DNA of 64,000 bases from CAVRGQ01 sp963720785. Its GTDB lineage: Bacteria > Actinomycetota > Acidimicrobiia > IMCC26256 > DASPTH01. The position numbers and the translations under genes were made by a program. The stretch is from positions 186,001 through 250,000 of the forward strand of contig CAVRGQ010000009.1 in assembly GCA_963720785.1 (NCBI GenBank), in the 5' to 3' direction. Positions 33,369-42,173 of the stretch are shown here, piece by piece. The number at the start of each line of letters is the position of its first letter. Within the stretch, counting starts at the first letter, position 1. The notes under the pieces are model-generated. The model was not told the origin of the DNA. It did no database searches and saw only the letters and a program-made list of their open reading frames with translations.

Positions 33369-34766
33369 ATGCCCGATGTGAAGGTGACGAGAGGCGCGCG
33401 GCGACTGCTCCTGATCGGCATCGCGTCGCTCACGCTGACCGCGATGCCGGTCCCCGCGATCGCGCAGCAACTCGGGCCCAACGAGCTCGGTGTCGAAGAG
33501 CACCAGAAGGGCGCCGAAGCCGGGTTCATGCTGATCTCCCCGCAGGAGCAGCAGTACACGTACCTGGTGAACCTCGACGGGCGGTCGGTGCACGAGTGGC
33601 GCACCAGCACCCGCGCCGGGCTCTCGCAGGAACTGCTCCCGAACGGCGACCTCTTGCGCGCCGGCAACCTGGAGGCGCGCGGCACGTTCGCCCGGGGCCA
33701 GGGCGCCGGCGGGCGCATCGAGCAGCTCTCTTGGACCGGCCAGACCCTCTGGCAGCACGACTTCGCCGACGACACGCAGATGCAGCACCACGAGATCGAG
33801 GCCATGCCGAACGGCCACGTGCTCGCGATCGTGTGGGAGCACAAGACGGCCGAGGAGGCGATCGCCGCGGGTCGCGACCCGTTGCTGCTCCCCGACGACC
33901 AGCTCTGGCCCGACACGATCGTGGAGTACGACCCCGCCACTGACAGTGTCGTGTGGCAGTGGAAGGTGTGGGACCACCTCGTGCAGGAGCGCGACCCGTC
34001 GCTCCCGAACTACGTATCCGACGTGAAGAGCCGCCCCGATCGCATCGACCTCAACTACGTGCTCAACGACGAGAACGGTGAGGCGGACTGGAACCACGTC
34101 AACGCCGTGAACTACAACCCCGCGCTCGACCAGATCGCGATCAGCTCACGATCGTTCAGCGAGTTCTGGATCATCGACCACTCCACCACCACGGAGGAGG
34201 CCGCCGGCGCGGCAGGCGACCTCCTCTTCCGCTACGGCAACCCCAAGGCGTACGACGGGTCCGGCAAGCGCGAGCTGTTCTTCCAGCACGACGTCGGCTG
34301 GATCGCCGACGACCTGCCGGGCGGCGGACACTTGATGGCCTTCAACAACGGCGCACCCAAGATTCGCGAGTACTCGAGTGCGGACGAGATCGTTCCGGCC
34401 CGCGCGGCCGATGGCACCTACGTGCGCGACGAGCAGCACGGCGGATTCGTCGCGAAGATCGAGCGGGTGTACCCCAAGGGCGACAAGGGCCGCTTCGCCG
34501 CCATCGTCTCGAGCGCGCAGCGCATGCCGAACGGCAACACGGTGCTGAGCTACGGGAACATCGGACACGTCACCGAGGTCACGCCGAAGGGCAAGGTCGT
34601 CTGGGAGTACGAGAACCCGTTCACTGCCGTGCGCCCCACCTCACCGGGCCGCACGGGCGCGGGCTTCCGCATCTACCCCAACTGGTTCTTCCAGACATTG
34701 CGCTATCCCACCGACTACCCGGCCTTCGCCGGCAAGGACGAACAGCTGTACCCACAGGACCGCTGA
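33369..34766 (+). CDS. Arylsulfotransferase (ASST) family protein
   Basis: A 465-residue secreted beta-propeller. The signal peptide covers roughly residues 1-35 (LLLIGIASLTLTAMPVPAIA then QQ). The propeller carries repeated WxW and DPATDSVVWQWKVWDH-type strands. Histidine-rich segments MQHHEIEAMPNGHVL and WNHVNAVNYNPALDQIAISSR are characteristic of the ASST family, whose active-site histidine forms a sulfo-enzyme. It would transfer sulfate between phenolic compounds outside the membrane. ATG 33369 follows GGGAGG. It stands alone between a glycosyltransferase-like gene and convergent secreted-protein genes. Confidence 0.8.
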   Translation: MPDVKVTRGARRLLLIGIASLTLTAMPVPAIAQQLGPNELGVEEHQKGAEAGFMLISPQEQQYTYLVNLDGRSVHEWRTSTRAGLSQELLPNGDLLRAGNLEARGTFARGQGAGGRIEQLSWTGQTLWQHDFADDTQMQHHEIEAMPNGHVLAIVWEHKTAEEAIAAGRDPLLLPDDQLWPDTIVEYDPATDSVVWQWKVWDHLVQERDPSLPNYVSDVKSRPDRIDLNYVLNDENGEADWNHVNAVNYNPALDQIAISSRSFSEFWIIDHSTTTEEAAGAAGDLLFRYGNPKAYDGSGKRELFFQHDVGWIADDLPGGGHLMAFNNGAPKIREYSSADEIVPARAADGTYVRDEQHGGFVAKIERVYPKGDKGRFAAIVSSAQRMPNGNTVLSYGNIGHVTEVTPKGKVVWEYENPFTAVRPTSPGRTGAGFRIYPNWFFQTLRYPTDYPAFAGKDEQLYPQDR

Positions 34767-34804
34767 AGCGCCGCGGCTGCAGCCCTCGCGCTCTCGGCCG
34801 CCGA

Positions 34805-35488
34805 TCAGATCGGTGCGGCCACCGCTGGCGCGGGGTTCGTGACCGTGTAGTCGATCTTCACCGGCACCGAACGACCACCGGCCTTCGTCGTGTACTTCAG
34901 CTCGGTGATGTGGCCCTGGTCGATGGTGACCCGACCCTTGGTCGCGACGTTCGCCTGGGCGCCGATGAGGGTCTTGGCGGCCTTGGGTTTCAGCGTGAAC
35001 GTGACTGCCTTGCCCGACTGCTTCACGTCGGCCGCCGACTTCAGCGCGGCGAACGTGGTGCGCAGGTCGGAGGTGGTCGCCGTGGCGTTGCGGGTGCGCT
35101 GCCAGGCTCCCCCGGTGTCCTTGGCGTACACCTCGGAGCCGATCATCACCAGCTCCGACGCGGGCTTGGTGCCGATCTGCACGACCTCGTGGATGCGGTC
35201 GGGTGCCTGGTACTCACCGGCGATCTTCACTTTGCCGGGGCCGGTGCCGACCGACGCGCTGAACGTGTAGCCCGGCACCTCCTGCATCGCCGCGGCCGCG
35301 GACTGCAGCGTCGCCTTGGGCGACGAGCTCGCCGCGCCCGCGGGCACGCCGGCGGAAACGACGGCGCCGATCGCCAAGACCGCGGCCAGCGCCGCGAACG
35401 CGGCGCCGACGCGAAGCGTGACGCGAGAGCGCCGGTGGCCAGTGGCCACCGGCGAGCTCCCCTGCGTCGTTGCCGACTCAGTGCTCAC
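34805..35488 (-). CDS. Secreted LolA/LppX-like protein
   Basis: A 227-residue protein with a cytosolic N-terminus of about 20 residues, a hydrophobic signal segment (RVGAAFAALAAVLAIGAVV), and a domain of beta-strands. Examples are YTFSASVGTGPGKVKIAGEY, KPASELVMIGSEVYAKDTGG and GRVTIDQGHITELKYTTKAGG. This is the half-barrel pattern of LolA/LppX/LprG-type lipid-carrier proteins. No lipobox cysteine is visible, so it is probably secreted or membrane-anchored rather than a lipoprotein. The GTG at 35488 overlaps the end of the preceding gene by 11 bases. A lipid-binding role is inference. Confidence 0.65.
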   Translation of the reverse strand: MSTESATTQGSSPVATGHRRSRVTLRVGAAFAALAAVLAIGAVVSAGVPAGAASSSPKATLQSAAAAMQEVPGYTFSASVGTGPGKVKIAGEYQAPDRIHEVVQIGTKPASELVMIGSEVYAKDTGGAWQRTRNATATTSDLRTTFAALKSAADVKQSGKAVTFTLKPKAAKTLIGAQANVATKGRVTIDQGHITELKYTTKAGGRSVPVKIDYTVTNPAPAVAAPI

Positions 35489-36062
35489 TGCCACTCCCGC
35501 TCCCAGAACCCGAGTTGCCGGAGCCCGAGTTGCCCGAACCCGAGCCACCCGATCCGCGGTTCTCGGAGCCGCCGCCGCTGCCGCCTGAGCCGTTGTTCTC
35601 CCCCGACTCGGGGTTCTCCACCTCGGGGCCGTGCTCGACCTCGTTCTCGTTCTCGTGCTCGATCTCGGTCCCGTGCTCCACCTCGGCCTCGACCTCGACA
35701 CCGCCGTCCTCGGGGTGTGCGGAGATCTGCACCTGCTGCTGCGTTCCGTCGGCGAGGGTCACGGTGAGGCGGGCGCCGTCGGGGGCGATGACGAGCGAGT
35801 CCTGCACCACACCGTCGAGCGGCACGAGCGCAACGTCGGTGACGGCGCCGGTGGTGGGGTCGACGGTGACGGTCACGTCGCCGATACCGGCGAGGGTGAG
35901 CGTCACGTCGCTCGAGCCCGCAGGAACGGTCGACCCGGTCTCCGTCTCGGCCGAACTGCTGGAGTTGCTCGACTGGGCGGCGGCGGGGCCGGCGAAGCCG
36001 GCCACAGCTCCGAAGCCGAGGGCGGCACCGAAGGCCAGCGCTGCGATCCTGTTCCGCTTCAT
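35478..36062 (-). CDS. Secreted protein with beta domain and Glu/His/Asn- then Gly/Ser-rich tail
   Basis: A 194-residue secreted protein. The signal peptide is KRNRIAALAFGAALGFGAVAG, cut near AAAQS. A small repeated beta domain follows (VTLTLAGIGDVTVTVDPTTG, DGARLTVTLADGTQQQVQI). The tail begins as an acidic stretch of E/V/H/N alternation (residues about 122-150), then Gly-Ser repeats to the end. ATG 36062 follows GAGGAGG. It overlaps the LolA-like gene by 11 bases, so the two are coupled. The function is unknown; the tail could bind metal or matrix. Confidence 0.7.
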   Translation of the reverse strand: MKRNRIAALAFGAALGFGAVAGFAGPAAAQSSNSSSSAETETGSTVPAGSSDVTLTLAGIGDVTVTVDPTTGAVTDVALVPLDGVVQDSLVIAPDGARLTVTLADGTQQQVQISAHPEDGGVEVEAEVEHGTEIEHENENEVEHGPEVENPESGENNGSGGSGGGSENRGSGGSGSGNSGSGNSGSGSGSGSEH

Positions 36063-36209
36063 CTCTGCGTTCCTCCTCGGCGTGACTATGGTCCGAATCG
36101 GATTCGGAGCCCGGATGTCACACCTGATCTGTGGTCCCGTGTGGGCGTGTCGGAGGAGGCACGCCCGGCCCGGCCCCACGGTTTGGCGATCGAGAGAGGT
36201 TTCTTCGTC

Positions 36210-36341
36210 GTGAGTGAGGAGATGAAGGAGCGGCGGCAGTCCGCCTACTTCGTGGAGGGACGCCACACCGGGCGGATCGACGACCTCGCCGACCTCGCCG
36301 CCAACGTGCGGCTCGACCGCGACGAGGTCACGAATCCTTGA
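36210..36341 (+). CDS. Possible small protein of unknown function
   Basis: GTG 36210 opens a 43-residue frame (SEEMKERRQSAYFVEGRHTG and onward, ending DEVTNP). A purine-rich GAGAGAGG lies about 9 bases upstream. Composition and third-position G/C match neighbouring genes, and the opposite strand has no competing gene until 36328, where it overlaps the convergent membrane protein by 14 bases. No family is recognised. It could be a chance frame. Confidence 0.35.
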   Translation: MSEEMKERRQSAYFVEGRHTGRIDDLADLAANVRLDRDEVTNP

Positions 36342-37710
36342 TGCCGAGCTCGCGCAGCAGCGTCCGACACTGCGGCGAGATGTCGGGGTTCGTCGGGTCG
36401 AACTGATGGGCCATCTGGGTGGCCATACAGGTGTCGATCTCGCGCATCCGCGGGATCAATCGGTTCGGCACGTATGGCAGGTACTTGATGTCGGGTGATG
36501 CGGGGATCACGCCGATTGCCTTCTGGCTCGTTGCGTTCTTGTAGACGGGGATGCCCCCGTACCGATCGACCAGATCCATGAGCTTCGGGTCTTGTGGGCC
36601 GTCACCGACGTTCACCCCGATGTAGTCGTCCCGGTGCACGCATCCGGGGGATGTGCCCGTGGCACTCCCGACGGGAATGCACTCCGGCTGACCGAAGGGC
36701 ACCGTCGAGAATGGCGTCGACGGGTCGACGCGCTTCACCTGCACCACCTTCCACTCGCCCCGGCGATCCGTGTCGGACCATTCGTAGTGCAGTTGGACCT
36801 CATAGGCCCGCTGGTCGTCGAGGGTGACGCGCACGTAGCCGTCGCCGGGCGACCAGCCCTCGCCGCCCTCGGTCTTCGCCGACCCGACCTCACCTGCTGC
36901 GGTGGCGTCGGGTGACGGACACCGGGCGTGGTACGAGCCGACGACGAGGGCACGGATCTCGGAGCACGCACCGCACGCATAGGCATCGACGAACGAGCGC
37001 GCCGCGTCCGCAGGGGAAGGCTGCTGGGGAGTCACGCCGTTGGAGTCCGTCGAGCGGAGGGTGGACATCACCGGTTCGGCAGCGGTTCGCGCGCCGCTGC
37101 CCGCAAGGATCGCGAGATCGCGGTTCTCGATCAGGTCCCGCTCGACGTCGCCCTGGGCGTCGGTCGGCAGCACGAGACAGAGGGCGAGCTCACCGACACG
37201 ATTGAAGAGGCACCGCTCGCGCTCGGCTCGCGTCACAACCGAAGCCGGCGCGATCCACACCCACCGGCCCTTCGTCGGGCGTGGGCAGTTGCGCCCGGCC
37301 GGTCCCACGAGCAACGTCGCGTCGGCCCCCGGGCAGGCGCCCGATTCGAGGACCGTCCAGGTCGGAGGGAACGAGATTCGAAGGCCCTCGTACTCGAGGG
37401 TCTTCCAGTCTGCGGGTACGCCATCGGGCAGCGGGACGTCGACGATCACGCCGTTGGTCCCGCCGTCCGCCACGATCGAACGCGAGTGACTGCCGTCCGT
37501 GAAGTTCGTAGCGACGAGAACGCCGACTGCAAGCCCGGCGACGAGGAGCACGATGCACGCCGCCATTACCCATGCCGAGACACGGCGACGCGGCTGCGGA
37601 GACGCGTCGATCCCGCTGACCGTCGCCGCCAGCGGCGGACGGTCGGAGTACTCGGTTCGCGCCGTGAGGGCGCCATACGTCTCGCGCAGGCGATCTTCGA
37701 TCACGGTCAT
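36328..37710 (-). CDS. Single-pass membrane protein paired with ECF sigma factor (module 1)
   Basis: A 460-residue protein: about 50 cytosolic residues (MTVIEDRLRETYGALTART), one membrane segment (VMAACIVLLVAGLAVGVLVA) and a large extracytoplasmic domain with many cysteines. The C-terminal block KYLPYVPNRLIPRMREIDTC with FDPTNPDISPQCRTLLRELG recurs in the module-2 protein, so the two are paralogs. Its ATG overlaps the sigma factor stop (ATGA). Position and topology suggest an anti-sigma factor-like sensor, although the HxxxCxxC zinc motif of ZAS anti-sigma factors is absent. Confidence 0.65.
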   Translation of the reverse strand: MTVIEDRLRETYGALTARTEYSDRPPLAATVSGIDASPQPRRRVSAWVMAACIVLLVAGLAVGVLVATNFTDGSHSRSIVADGGTNGVIVDVPLPDGVPADWKTLEYEGLRISFPPTWTVLESGACPGADATLLVGPAGRNCPRPTKGRWVWIAPASVVTRAERERCLFNRVGELALCLVLPTDAQGDVERDLIENRDLAILAGSGARTAAEPVMSTLRSTDSNGVTPQQPSPADAARSFVDAYACGACSEIRALVVGSYHARCPSPDATAAGEVGSAKTEGGEGWSPGDGYVRVTLDDQRAYEVQLHYEWSDTDRRGEWKVVQVKRVDPSTPFSTVPFGQPECIPVGSATGTSPGCVHRDDYIGVNVGDGPQDPKLMDLVDRYGGIPVYKNATSQKAIGVIPASPDIKYLPYVPNRLIPRMREIDTCMATQMAHQFDPTNPDISPQCRTLLRELGIKDS

Positions 37711-38192
37711 GAGAGCTCCTTGCGCAGTGTCGCGAGCGCGCGGTGGTGCGCGGACTTCACGGTGCCGATCCGGCACCCGAGTAGTTCGGCGATCTCTGTC
37801 TCGGGCAGGTCGGCGTAGTAGCGGAGGGCCAGCACGGCGCGTTGACGGAACGGGAGGCGGTTCACGGCCTGCCACGTCTCGTCGAACTCGGGCTCCGGCT
37901 GGGAGTCGGGTGTGGGCGGGGGAAGGCGGGTGACCTCGATCTTCGACCGTCGCAGCCGAGACCGAGCGAGGTTCAGCAAGACGGTGCGGAGGAAGGCGTC
38001 CGGGTTGTCGAGCGCAGCCCATCTCCCGTGCACCCGCAGGAAGGCCTCCTGCGCAAGCTCCTCGGCCACTGCCCGTGAGCCGACGATTGCATGGGTGAGG
38101 CGGACGGTCGGCGGCCACCGCGTGGCGTAGAACGCGTCGAACGTCGACGCAGGAGCACCGCTCGCCGGTCGCTCCGCTCCGAGTTCACGCAC
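37707..38192 (-). CDS. ECF RNA polymerase sigma factor, SigE-type (module 1)
   Basis: A 161-residue ECF sigma factor with only regions 2 and 4. Region 2 runs from FDAFYATRWPPTVRLTHAIV through AEELAQEAFLRVHGRW. Region 4 contains LPFRQRAVLALRYYADL and the helix-turn-helix LLGCRIGTVKSAHHRALATL. This is the SigE-family pattern common in actinobacteria. The start is GTG 38192 without a clear ribosome binding site. It is co-translated with the membrane protein that follows. First of three such modules in a row. Confidence 0.85.
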   Translation of the reverse strand: MRELGAERPASGAPASTFDAFYATRWPPTVRLTHAIVGSRAVAEELAQEAFLRVHGRWAALDNPDAFLRTVLLNLARSRLRRSKIEVTRLPPPTPDSQPEPEFDETWQAVNRLPFRQRAVLALRYYADLPETEIAELLGCRIGTVKSAHHRALATLRKELS

Positions 38193-38249
38193 GCCGGTCC
38201 CCCACTGCCCTCACGTCGAAGTGACGCACAGGTCAGGCGAAAGGTTCCC

Positions 38250-39572
38250 TCATCCGGTGACGTCGATGGCGGTATCGGTCATGCCCAGGTCGTGGAGGAG
38301 GTTTCGGCAGTCGTCCGAGATCGCCGGCTGCGTGGGGTCGAACCGGTGCACCTTCGCCGCGGTGGTGCACGCCTGCAGGTCCGCGATGCGCGGCACGAGC
38401 CGGTTCGGGACGTAGTTGAGGTTGTTCACGACGACTCCCACGACCGTCTTGCTCTTTGCGTTCGCAGAGACGGGCAGTCCGCCGTAGCGCGCGTCGAGCG
38501 CGGCGCGCTCCGGGTACGGCATCTGGACGTCCTCGGCGTGGATGCAGCCGACCACGTGACCAGACCGGTCCTCCACGAGTGCGCACCCGGTCGGCCCTGG
38601 CGCCGAGGCCTGCGGGAGCGGGGTCGCCGGATCGGTCGCGTCGATGCCGAGCACGAGCCACACTCCGTGCCGAACGCTGAGCGACCAGTCGTGCCGGAGC
38701 CGCAACTTGTACGCGTCGGTGCTCGCGTAGGTGACCTTCGCAAGTCGCGTGCCCGCGGAGCCGCCACCCAGCTCGGCCTCCTGACCCAAGGGCAAGTCGC
38801 CGTCTGCCGCCACGAAGGGCGCACGTTGTGGGCACTTCAGGCGATCGGGGCTCGCGGCGAGCGATCGCAGTTGCGCGCAGTCCCCTCGTACGTAGGCGTC
38901 GGCCGCGGTGCCGGCAACCACGAGTGCCTGTTGGTCCTGTCCCAGCGACCGGTCGGCGTTCGGGTCCGCGAGGGCAATCGAGTCGTAGATGACGCGGGCC
39001 TGCGTCGGGGAGCCGAGATCGGAGACGGGCGGACTCGTCACCACCGCCACGTCGGTGCCACCGACGAAGGTGACGGTGGGCTTCCCGTCACCCCCCGAGT
39101 TGCACGTCGGCAGGTCGTTGAGCAACTGGCCCTCGCAACCATGACGATCTGTCGCAGGACGACTCGCAGACGGCGCGAGCCAGGCCCAGGAGCGCTTCGT
39201 AGACGGCGCATCACAACCGCGCTTTCCCGGCCCGACCAGAAAGGTCCGGTCTGCGCCCGGGCAGTGGGCGCCGCGGAGCACCTTCCAGCCGGTCGGTACC
39301 GACGCCTGCACTCCGCCGTACTCCACGGTCACCGGCTGCGAGTTCGCCGCTGTCGTGTCACCACCGCCGTTGGCGACGATCGAGCGCGGCGCGGCGGCGT
39401 CCCCACCACGGAGTGCGAACACCCCGACGACCGCAAGGACTGCGAGCACGGCCAGCGATGCGATCGCGCGACGCCGCGTGCGCCGACTCCCCACGCGTTC
39501 GATCGCAGGCGGATCCTGCACCCCCGCAGCCAGTGCGCGGAAGGCATCGTCGAGTCGTTCGTCGAGCTTCAT
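38250..39572 (-). CDS. Single-pass membrane protein paired with ECF sigma factor (module 2)
   Basis: A 440-residue protein with a short cytosolic N-terminus (MKLDERLDDAFRALAAG), one membrane segment (AIASLAVLAVLAVVGVFAL), and an extracytoplasmic domain. That domain shares GVQASVPTGWKVLRGAHCPG and the C-terminal YVPNRLVPRIADLQAC and FDPTQPAISDDCRNLL blocks with the module-1 protein. Even numbers of conserved cysteines suggest disulfides. ATG 39572 overlaps the sigma stop as ATGA. Presumed regulator of that sigma factor; the signal is unknown. Confidence 0.65.
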   Translation of the reverse strand: MKLDERLDDAFRALAAGVQDPPAIERVGSRRTRRRAIASLAVLAVLAVVGVFALRGGDAAAPRSIVANGGGDTTAANSQPVTVEYGGVQASVPTGWKVLRGAHCPGADRTFLVGPGKRGCDAPSTKRSWAWLAPSASRPATDRHGCEGQLLNDLPTCNSGGDGKPTVTFVGGTDVAVVTSPPVSDLGSPTQARVIYDSIALADPNADRSLGQDQQALVVAGTAADAYVRGDCAQLRSLAASPDRLKCPQRAPFVAADGDLPLGQEAELGGGSAGTRLAKVTYASTDAYKLRLRHDWSLSVRHGVWLVLGIDATDPATPLPQASAPGPTGCALVEDRSGHVVGCIHAEDVQMPYPERAALDARYGGLPVSANAKSKTVVGVVVNNLNYVPNRLVPRIADLQACTTAAKVHRFDPTQPAISDDCRNLLHDLGMTDTAIDVTG

Positions 39573-40114
39573 GCCTCGTCCTCCGTCGGGGAAGCGCCCA
39601 ACTCATCGGCGAGCCTCTGCTTGGCGCGTCGCACGTGCGTGCGCACCGAGTCCTCCGAGATGCCCAGGAGCGTCGCGGTCTCGGGTGCGGTGCGCTGGTC
39701 GAGCACCACGAGCGCGAGGCACTGTCGCTGCCGAGCGGGGAGCCGTGCGATCGCCTGCCACACGGCGTCGTCCGCGTCATCGAGCGCGACGTGATGCGCT
39801 CGCTCCCGCCGGAGTCGAGCCACCAACCGAGCCTCGGTCGTACGGCGACGGAAGGCACTGACGCACCGGTTCGTGACGATGCGGCGCACATAGCCAACCG
39901 GATCGTCGTAGGCAGAGACGCGATCCCATCGCTTGTACGCGGCGAGGAACGACTCCTGCACGATCTCCTCGGCCGTGACCAACCGGCTGGTCATGGCGAA
40001 GGCCAGCGCGACCAGCATCCGGTAGTTCGCCGAGTAGAAGGCGTCGAAGTCGAGAGACGCCGCGGGCGCATCGACCCCTGCGCTCGCAGCGAACACGCCC
40101 TCCGTCGCCTTCAT
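39569..40114 (-). CDS. ECF RNA polymerase sigma factor (module 2)
   Basis: A 181-residue ECF sigma factor. Region 2 contains LDFDAFYSANYRMLVALAF, TAEEIVQESFLAAYKRW and DPVGYVRRIVTNRCVSAFRR. Region 4 has LPARQRQCLALVVLDQRT and the helix-turn-helix TATLLGISEDSVRTHVRRAK. ATG 40114 is chosen at the first methionine of conserved sequence; a GTG lies one codon earlier. It overlaps its partner membrane protein by ATGA. The neighbouring modules are of the same design but different sequence, so each probably recognises its own promoter. Confidence 0.85.
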   Translation of the reverse strand: MKATEGVFAASAGVDAPAASLDFDAFYSANYRMLVALAFAMTSRLVTAEEIVQESFLAAYKRWDRVSAYDDPVGYVRRIVTNRCVSAFRRRTTEARLVARLRRERAHHVALDDADDAVWQAIARLPARQRQCLALVVLDQRTAPETATLLGISEDSVRTHVRRAKQRLADELGASPTEDEA

Positions 40115-40167
40115 CACGCCATCTGACACGCCCGGCGACCTCGAATCCGTGACACTGCAACGACCTT

Positions 40168-41598
40168 CTACGGGTTCGCTGGTGCTGTCGTCGACGGAGC
40201 CGTGCCCGCCGGGCGAAGCTCCGAGAACCACTGCAAGCCGATCGCGAGCAGGCCGCGGTCGGTCCAGAAGAGGTACTTCGCATCCGATCGGATCCCCGGC
40301 AACGAGGCCCACTCGCCGGTGGCGGCGTCGAAGCCCTGGACCGAGTCTGTTTCGCTGCCCGGCGGCGCAAGCGTGACCTGCGATCCCGGTTGCCCCGCAG
40401 TGGAGATCTGGTTGTCGACGCGGGAGCGGACGTTCTCGCCGCAGTCGAACACCATTGCGCCGGGTACCGAAGTCTGCACCTGCACCCAACAAGCGGAGGG
40501 GGTCGTGAACGGCGTCGCCGCCACGGCGAACGGGAAGGTCGACGACACACGCCGCACGGCGTCGAAAGTCGTGCCGGCGTCGCCGGGAACGGGAGTGGCT
40601 GCGCTCACCCCGAGCAGCTCCGGCCCTTGCATTGCGAGCGACACCGCCTGATGGGGGAACTCCTCCGTCGACCAGGTGTCGGTCGCCGGGTCGTAGCTCT
40701 GTGCCAGGTCGTTCTGGCTGAGCGTCCCGATTGCCGGACCCACGAACACCGCGTGCTCGCCGTCCCACACCGTGCGCGCGTTGCTGCCCTCCGCCGAGGG
40801 CACGGGATTCGGCGCGGCCGAAATCGTGCGCCACGTCGCGGACGAAGGGTCGAAGGCCGCTCCGTCCGCAGTCGACTCCGGTGAGATCCCCAACGCGCAG
40901 GGAACACCGGGGCTGCAACCGTGCTCGCCGCCCGCGACGACGACCTCGTGCCCCGTCCACACCGATGAGGCATCGGTTCGTCCCCCGATCGGCGCATCGG
41001 GGATCGGGCTCCAGGTGTCGGTCGCCGGGTCGTACATCGCACCGTCGGCCGGCAACTCCACGGTCTGCGCGCCCTTGGGCGGCAGGTAGGAACCACCCCA
41101 GATGATCCAGCGCGAGCCCGTCCACACCGACACCGCGCTCTGTCGCTTCGTGATCGGGGCCGGGGCGATCTCCCGCCACCGTCCCGTGTCGGGAGAAAAG
41201 GCGAAGTCGTCGGCATGAGTCGCGTTCTGCGCCTGGGTCGAGACGAGCACCTCGTTGCCGGTCCACACCGCGGCGAGCACGTCCCGACGCTCACCGATCG
41301 GTCCGAGCGGCAGGTCGTTCCAGGTGCCCTGCGCCAGTTCCCCGAGGGTGACCGGTCGCCCGGGGACATCCGGTACTCCGGCCGGCGCGGAGCGCTTGTC
41401 GCTCGACGACGAGCGGACGATCGCGAACGAGGCGACAGCCAATGCGACCACCACTGCGGCTGCGACCAGCGCCACGACACGCGAGCGGTGGGGCGCGACG
41501 TCGACGACCGGCACCTCGGCGGAAGGCGCGACCCTCGCGCGACCCAGTTCGTCGAGCACTTCGCCATAGCGCGCGAGCTGCGTCTCGAGATCAAGCAT
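40168..41598 (-). CDS. Membrane-anchored kelch-like beta-propeller paired with sigma factor (module 3)
   Basis: A 476-residue protein with a cytosolic N-terminus (LDLETQLARYGEVLDELGRA), one membrane segment (VVALVAAAVVVALAVASFAIV), and an extracytoplasmic kelch-like propeller. Repeats have the form VWTGxxVVVAGG followed by YDPATDTWSPIPDAPIGG; at least four such units are visible. The last part has paired cysteines (SACWVQ, VFDCGE). It overlaps the sigma gene by 8 bases. By position it is an anti-sigma-like sensor, with a propeller instead of the domain used in modules 1 and 2. Confidence 0.7.
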   Translation of the reverse strand: MLDLETQLARYGEVLDELGRARVAPSAEVPVVDVAPHRSRVVALVAAAVVVALAVASFAIVRSSSSDKRSAPAGVPDVPGRPVTLGELAQGTWNDLPLGPIGERRDVLAAVWTGNEVLVSTQAQNATHADDFAFSPDTGRWREIAPAPITKRQSAVSVWTGSRWIIWGGSYLPPKGAQTVELPADGAMYDPATDTWSPIPDAPIGGRTDASSVWTGHEVVVAGGEHGCSPGVPCALGISPESTADGAAFDPSSATWRTISAAPNPVPSAEGSNARTVWDGEHAVFVGPAIGTLSQNDLAQSYDPATDTWSTEEFPHQAVSLAMQGPELLGVSAATPVPGDAGTTFDAVRRVSSTFPFAVAATPFTTPSACWVQVQTSVPGAMVFDCGENVRSRVDNQISTAGQPGSQVTLAPPGSETDSVQGFDAATGEWASLPGIRSDAKYLFWTDRGLLAIGLQWFSELRPAGTAPSTTAPANP

Positions 41599-42097
41599 CG
41601 TCATCGACTCCGAGCTGCTGCCGCAGACGGTCCATGCCGCGGCGGAGATGGTTGCGAAGCGTGGAGACGTCCATGCCGAGCACGTCCGCAGCTTCCTGCT
41701 GTGTCCACCCGTGTGCGTGCACGAGCAGCACGACGGTGCGCTGCCGCCTACTGAGTGACGCAATCGCAGCGGGGAGGCCGGGCTCGACGTCGGGCATGCG
41801 GGCAGGATCGATCGGCGGAAGTGCGACGCGTCGCGCCCAGCGCCGTTGCTTGCGCACCGAGGTCTGCGCGACGCGGTACAGATAGCCGACCGGATTCGTC
41901 ATCTCGGCCAAACGGTCGCGGTGCTGCCACGCCCACGCGATCGCGTCGTGCCAGGCCTCGACGCCGAGCTCCCCGCCGTACCGGGCCACGAGCACCTGGT
42001 ACAGCCGTTGCGAGTCCGCCTCGGACACGACATCCCGGGGTGCTCCCTTCACTGCCTCCACATCAGGTGAGAGCCCGGGATCGTCCAGATCCGTCAC
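41591..42097 (-). CDS. Sigma-70 family RNA polymerase sigma factor (module 3)
   Basis: About 168 residues from GTG 42097: region 2 is LYQVLVARYGGELGVEAWHD with NPVGYLYRVAQTSVRKQRRW, and region 4 is SLSRRQRTVVLLVHAHGWT with the helix-turn-helix AADVLGMDVSTLRNHLRRGM. The DAIAWAWQHRDRLAEMTNP segment matches region 2.2. The start is uncertain: the frame stays open to 42271, but GTG 42097 gives family length. Partner of the kelch-like membrane protein. Confidence 0.78.
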   Translation of the reverse strand: MTDLDDPGLSPDVEAVKGAPRDVVSEADSQRLYQVLVARYGGELGVEAWHDAIAWAWQHRDRLAEMTNPVGYLYRVAQTSVRKQRRWARRVALPPIDPARMPDVEPGLPAAIASLSRRQRTVVLLVHAHGWTQQEAADVLGMDVSTLRNHLRRGMDRLRQQLGVDDDA

Positions 42098-42159
42098 AGG
42101 AAGGCCACCGAAGACCACACGCCCAGATCTTCGTCGCTCGGGGGCTGTCGCGCTCGTTG

Positions 42160-42173
42160 TACGGTCTCGCCCC
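42160..42173 (+). promoter_or_regulatory. Leaderless promoter box TACGGT
   Basis: TACGGT (42160-42165) sits 8 nt before the ATG at 42174 with no ribosome binding site between them. Confidence 0.4.

Noticed and set aside
34767..34804. Terminator hairpin between arylsulfotransferase and the LolA-like gene
   Set aside because: Only a short palindrome (GGCTGCAGCC) is present; too weak to call.
38091..39794. 567-residue plus-strand frame opposite the sigma/membrane protein modules
   Set aside because: Arginine-rich antisense shadow of well-supported minus-strand genes (38250-39572 and flanks); no recognisable motif.
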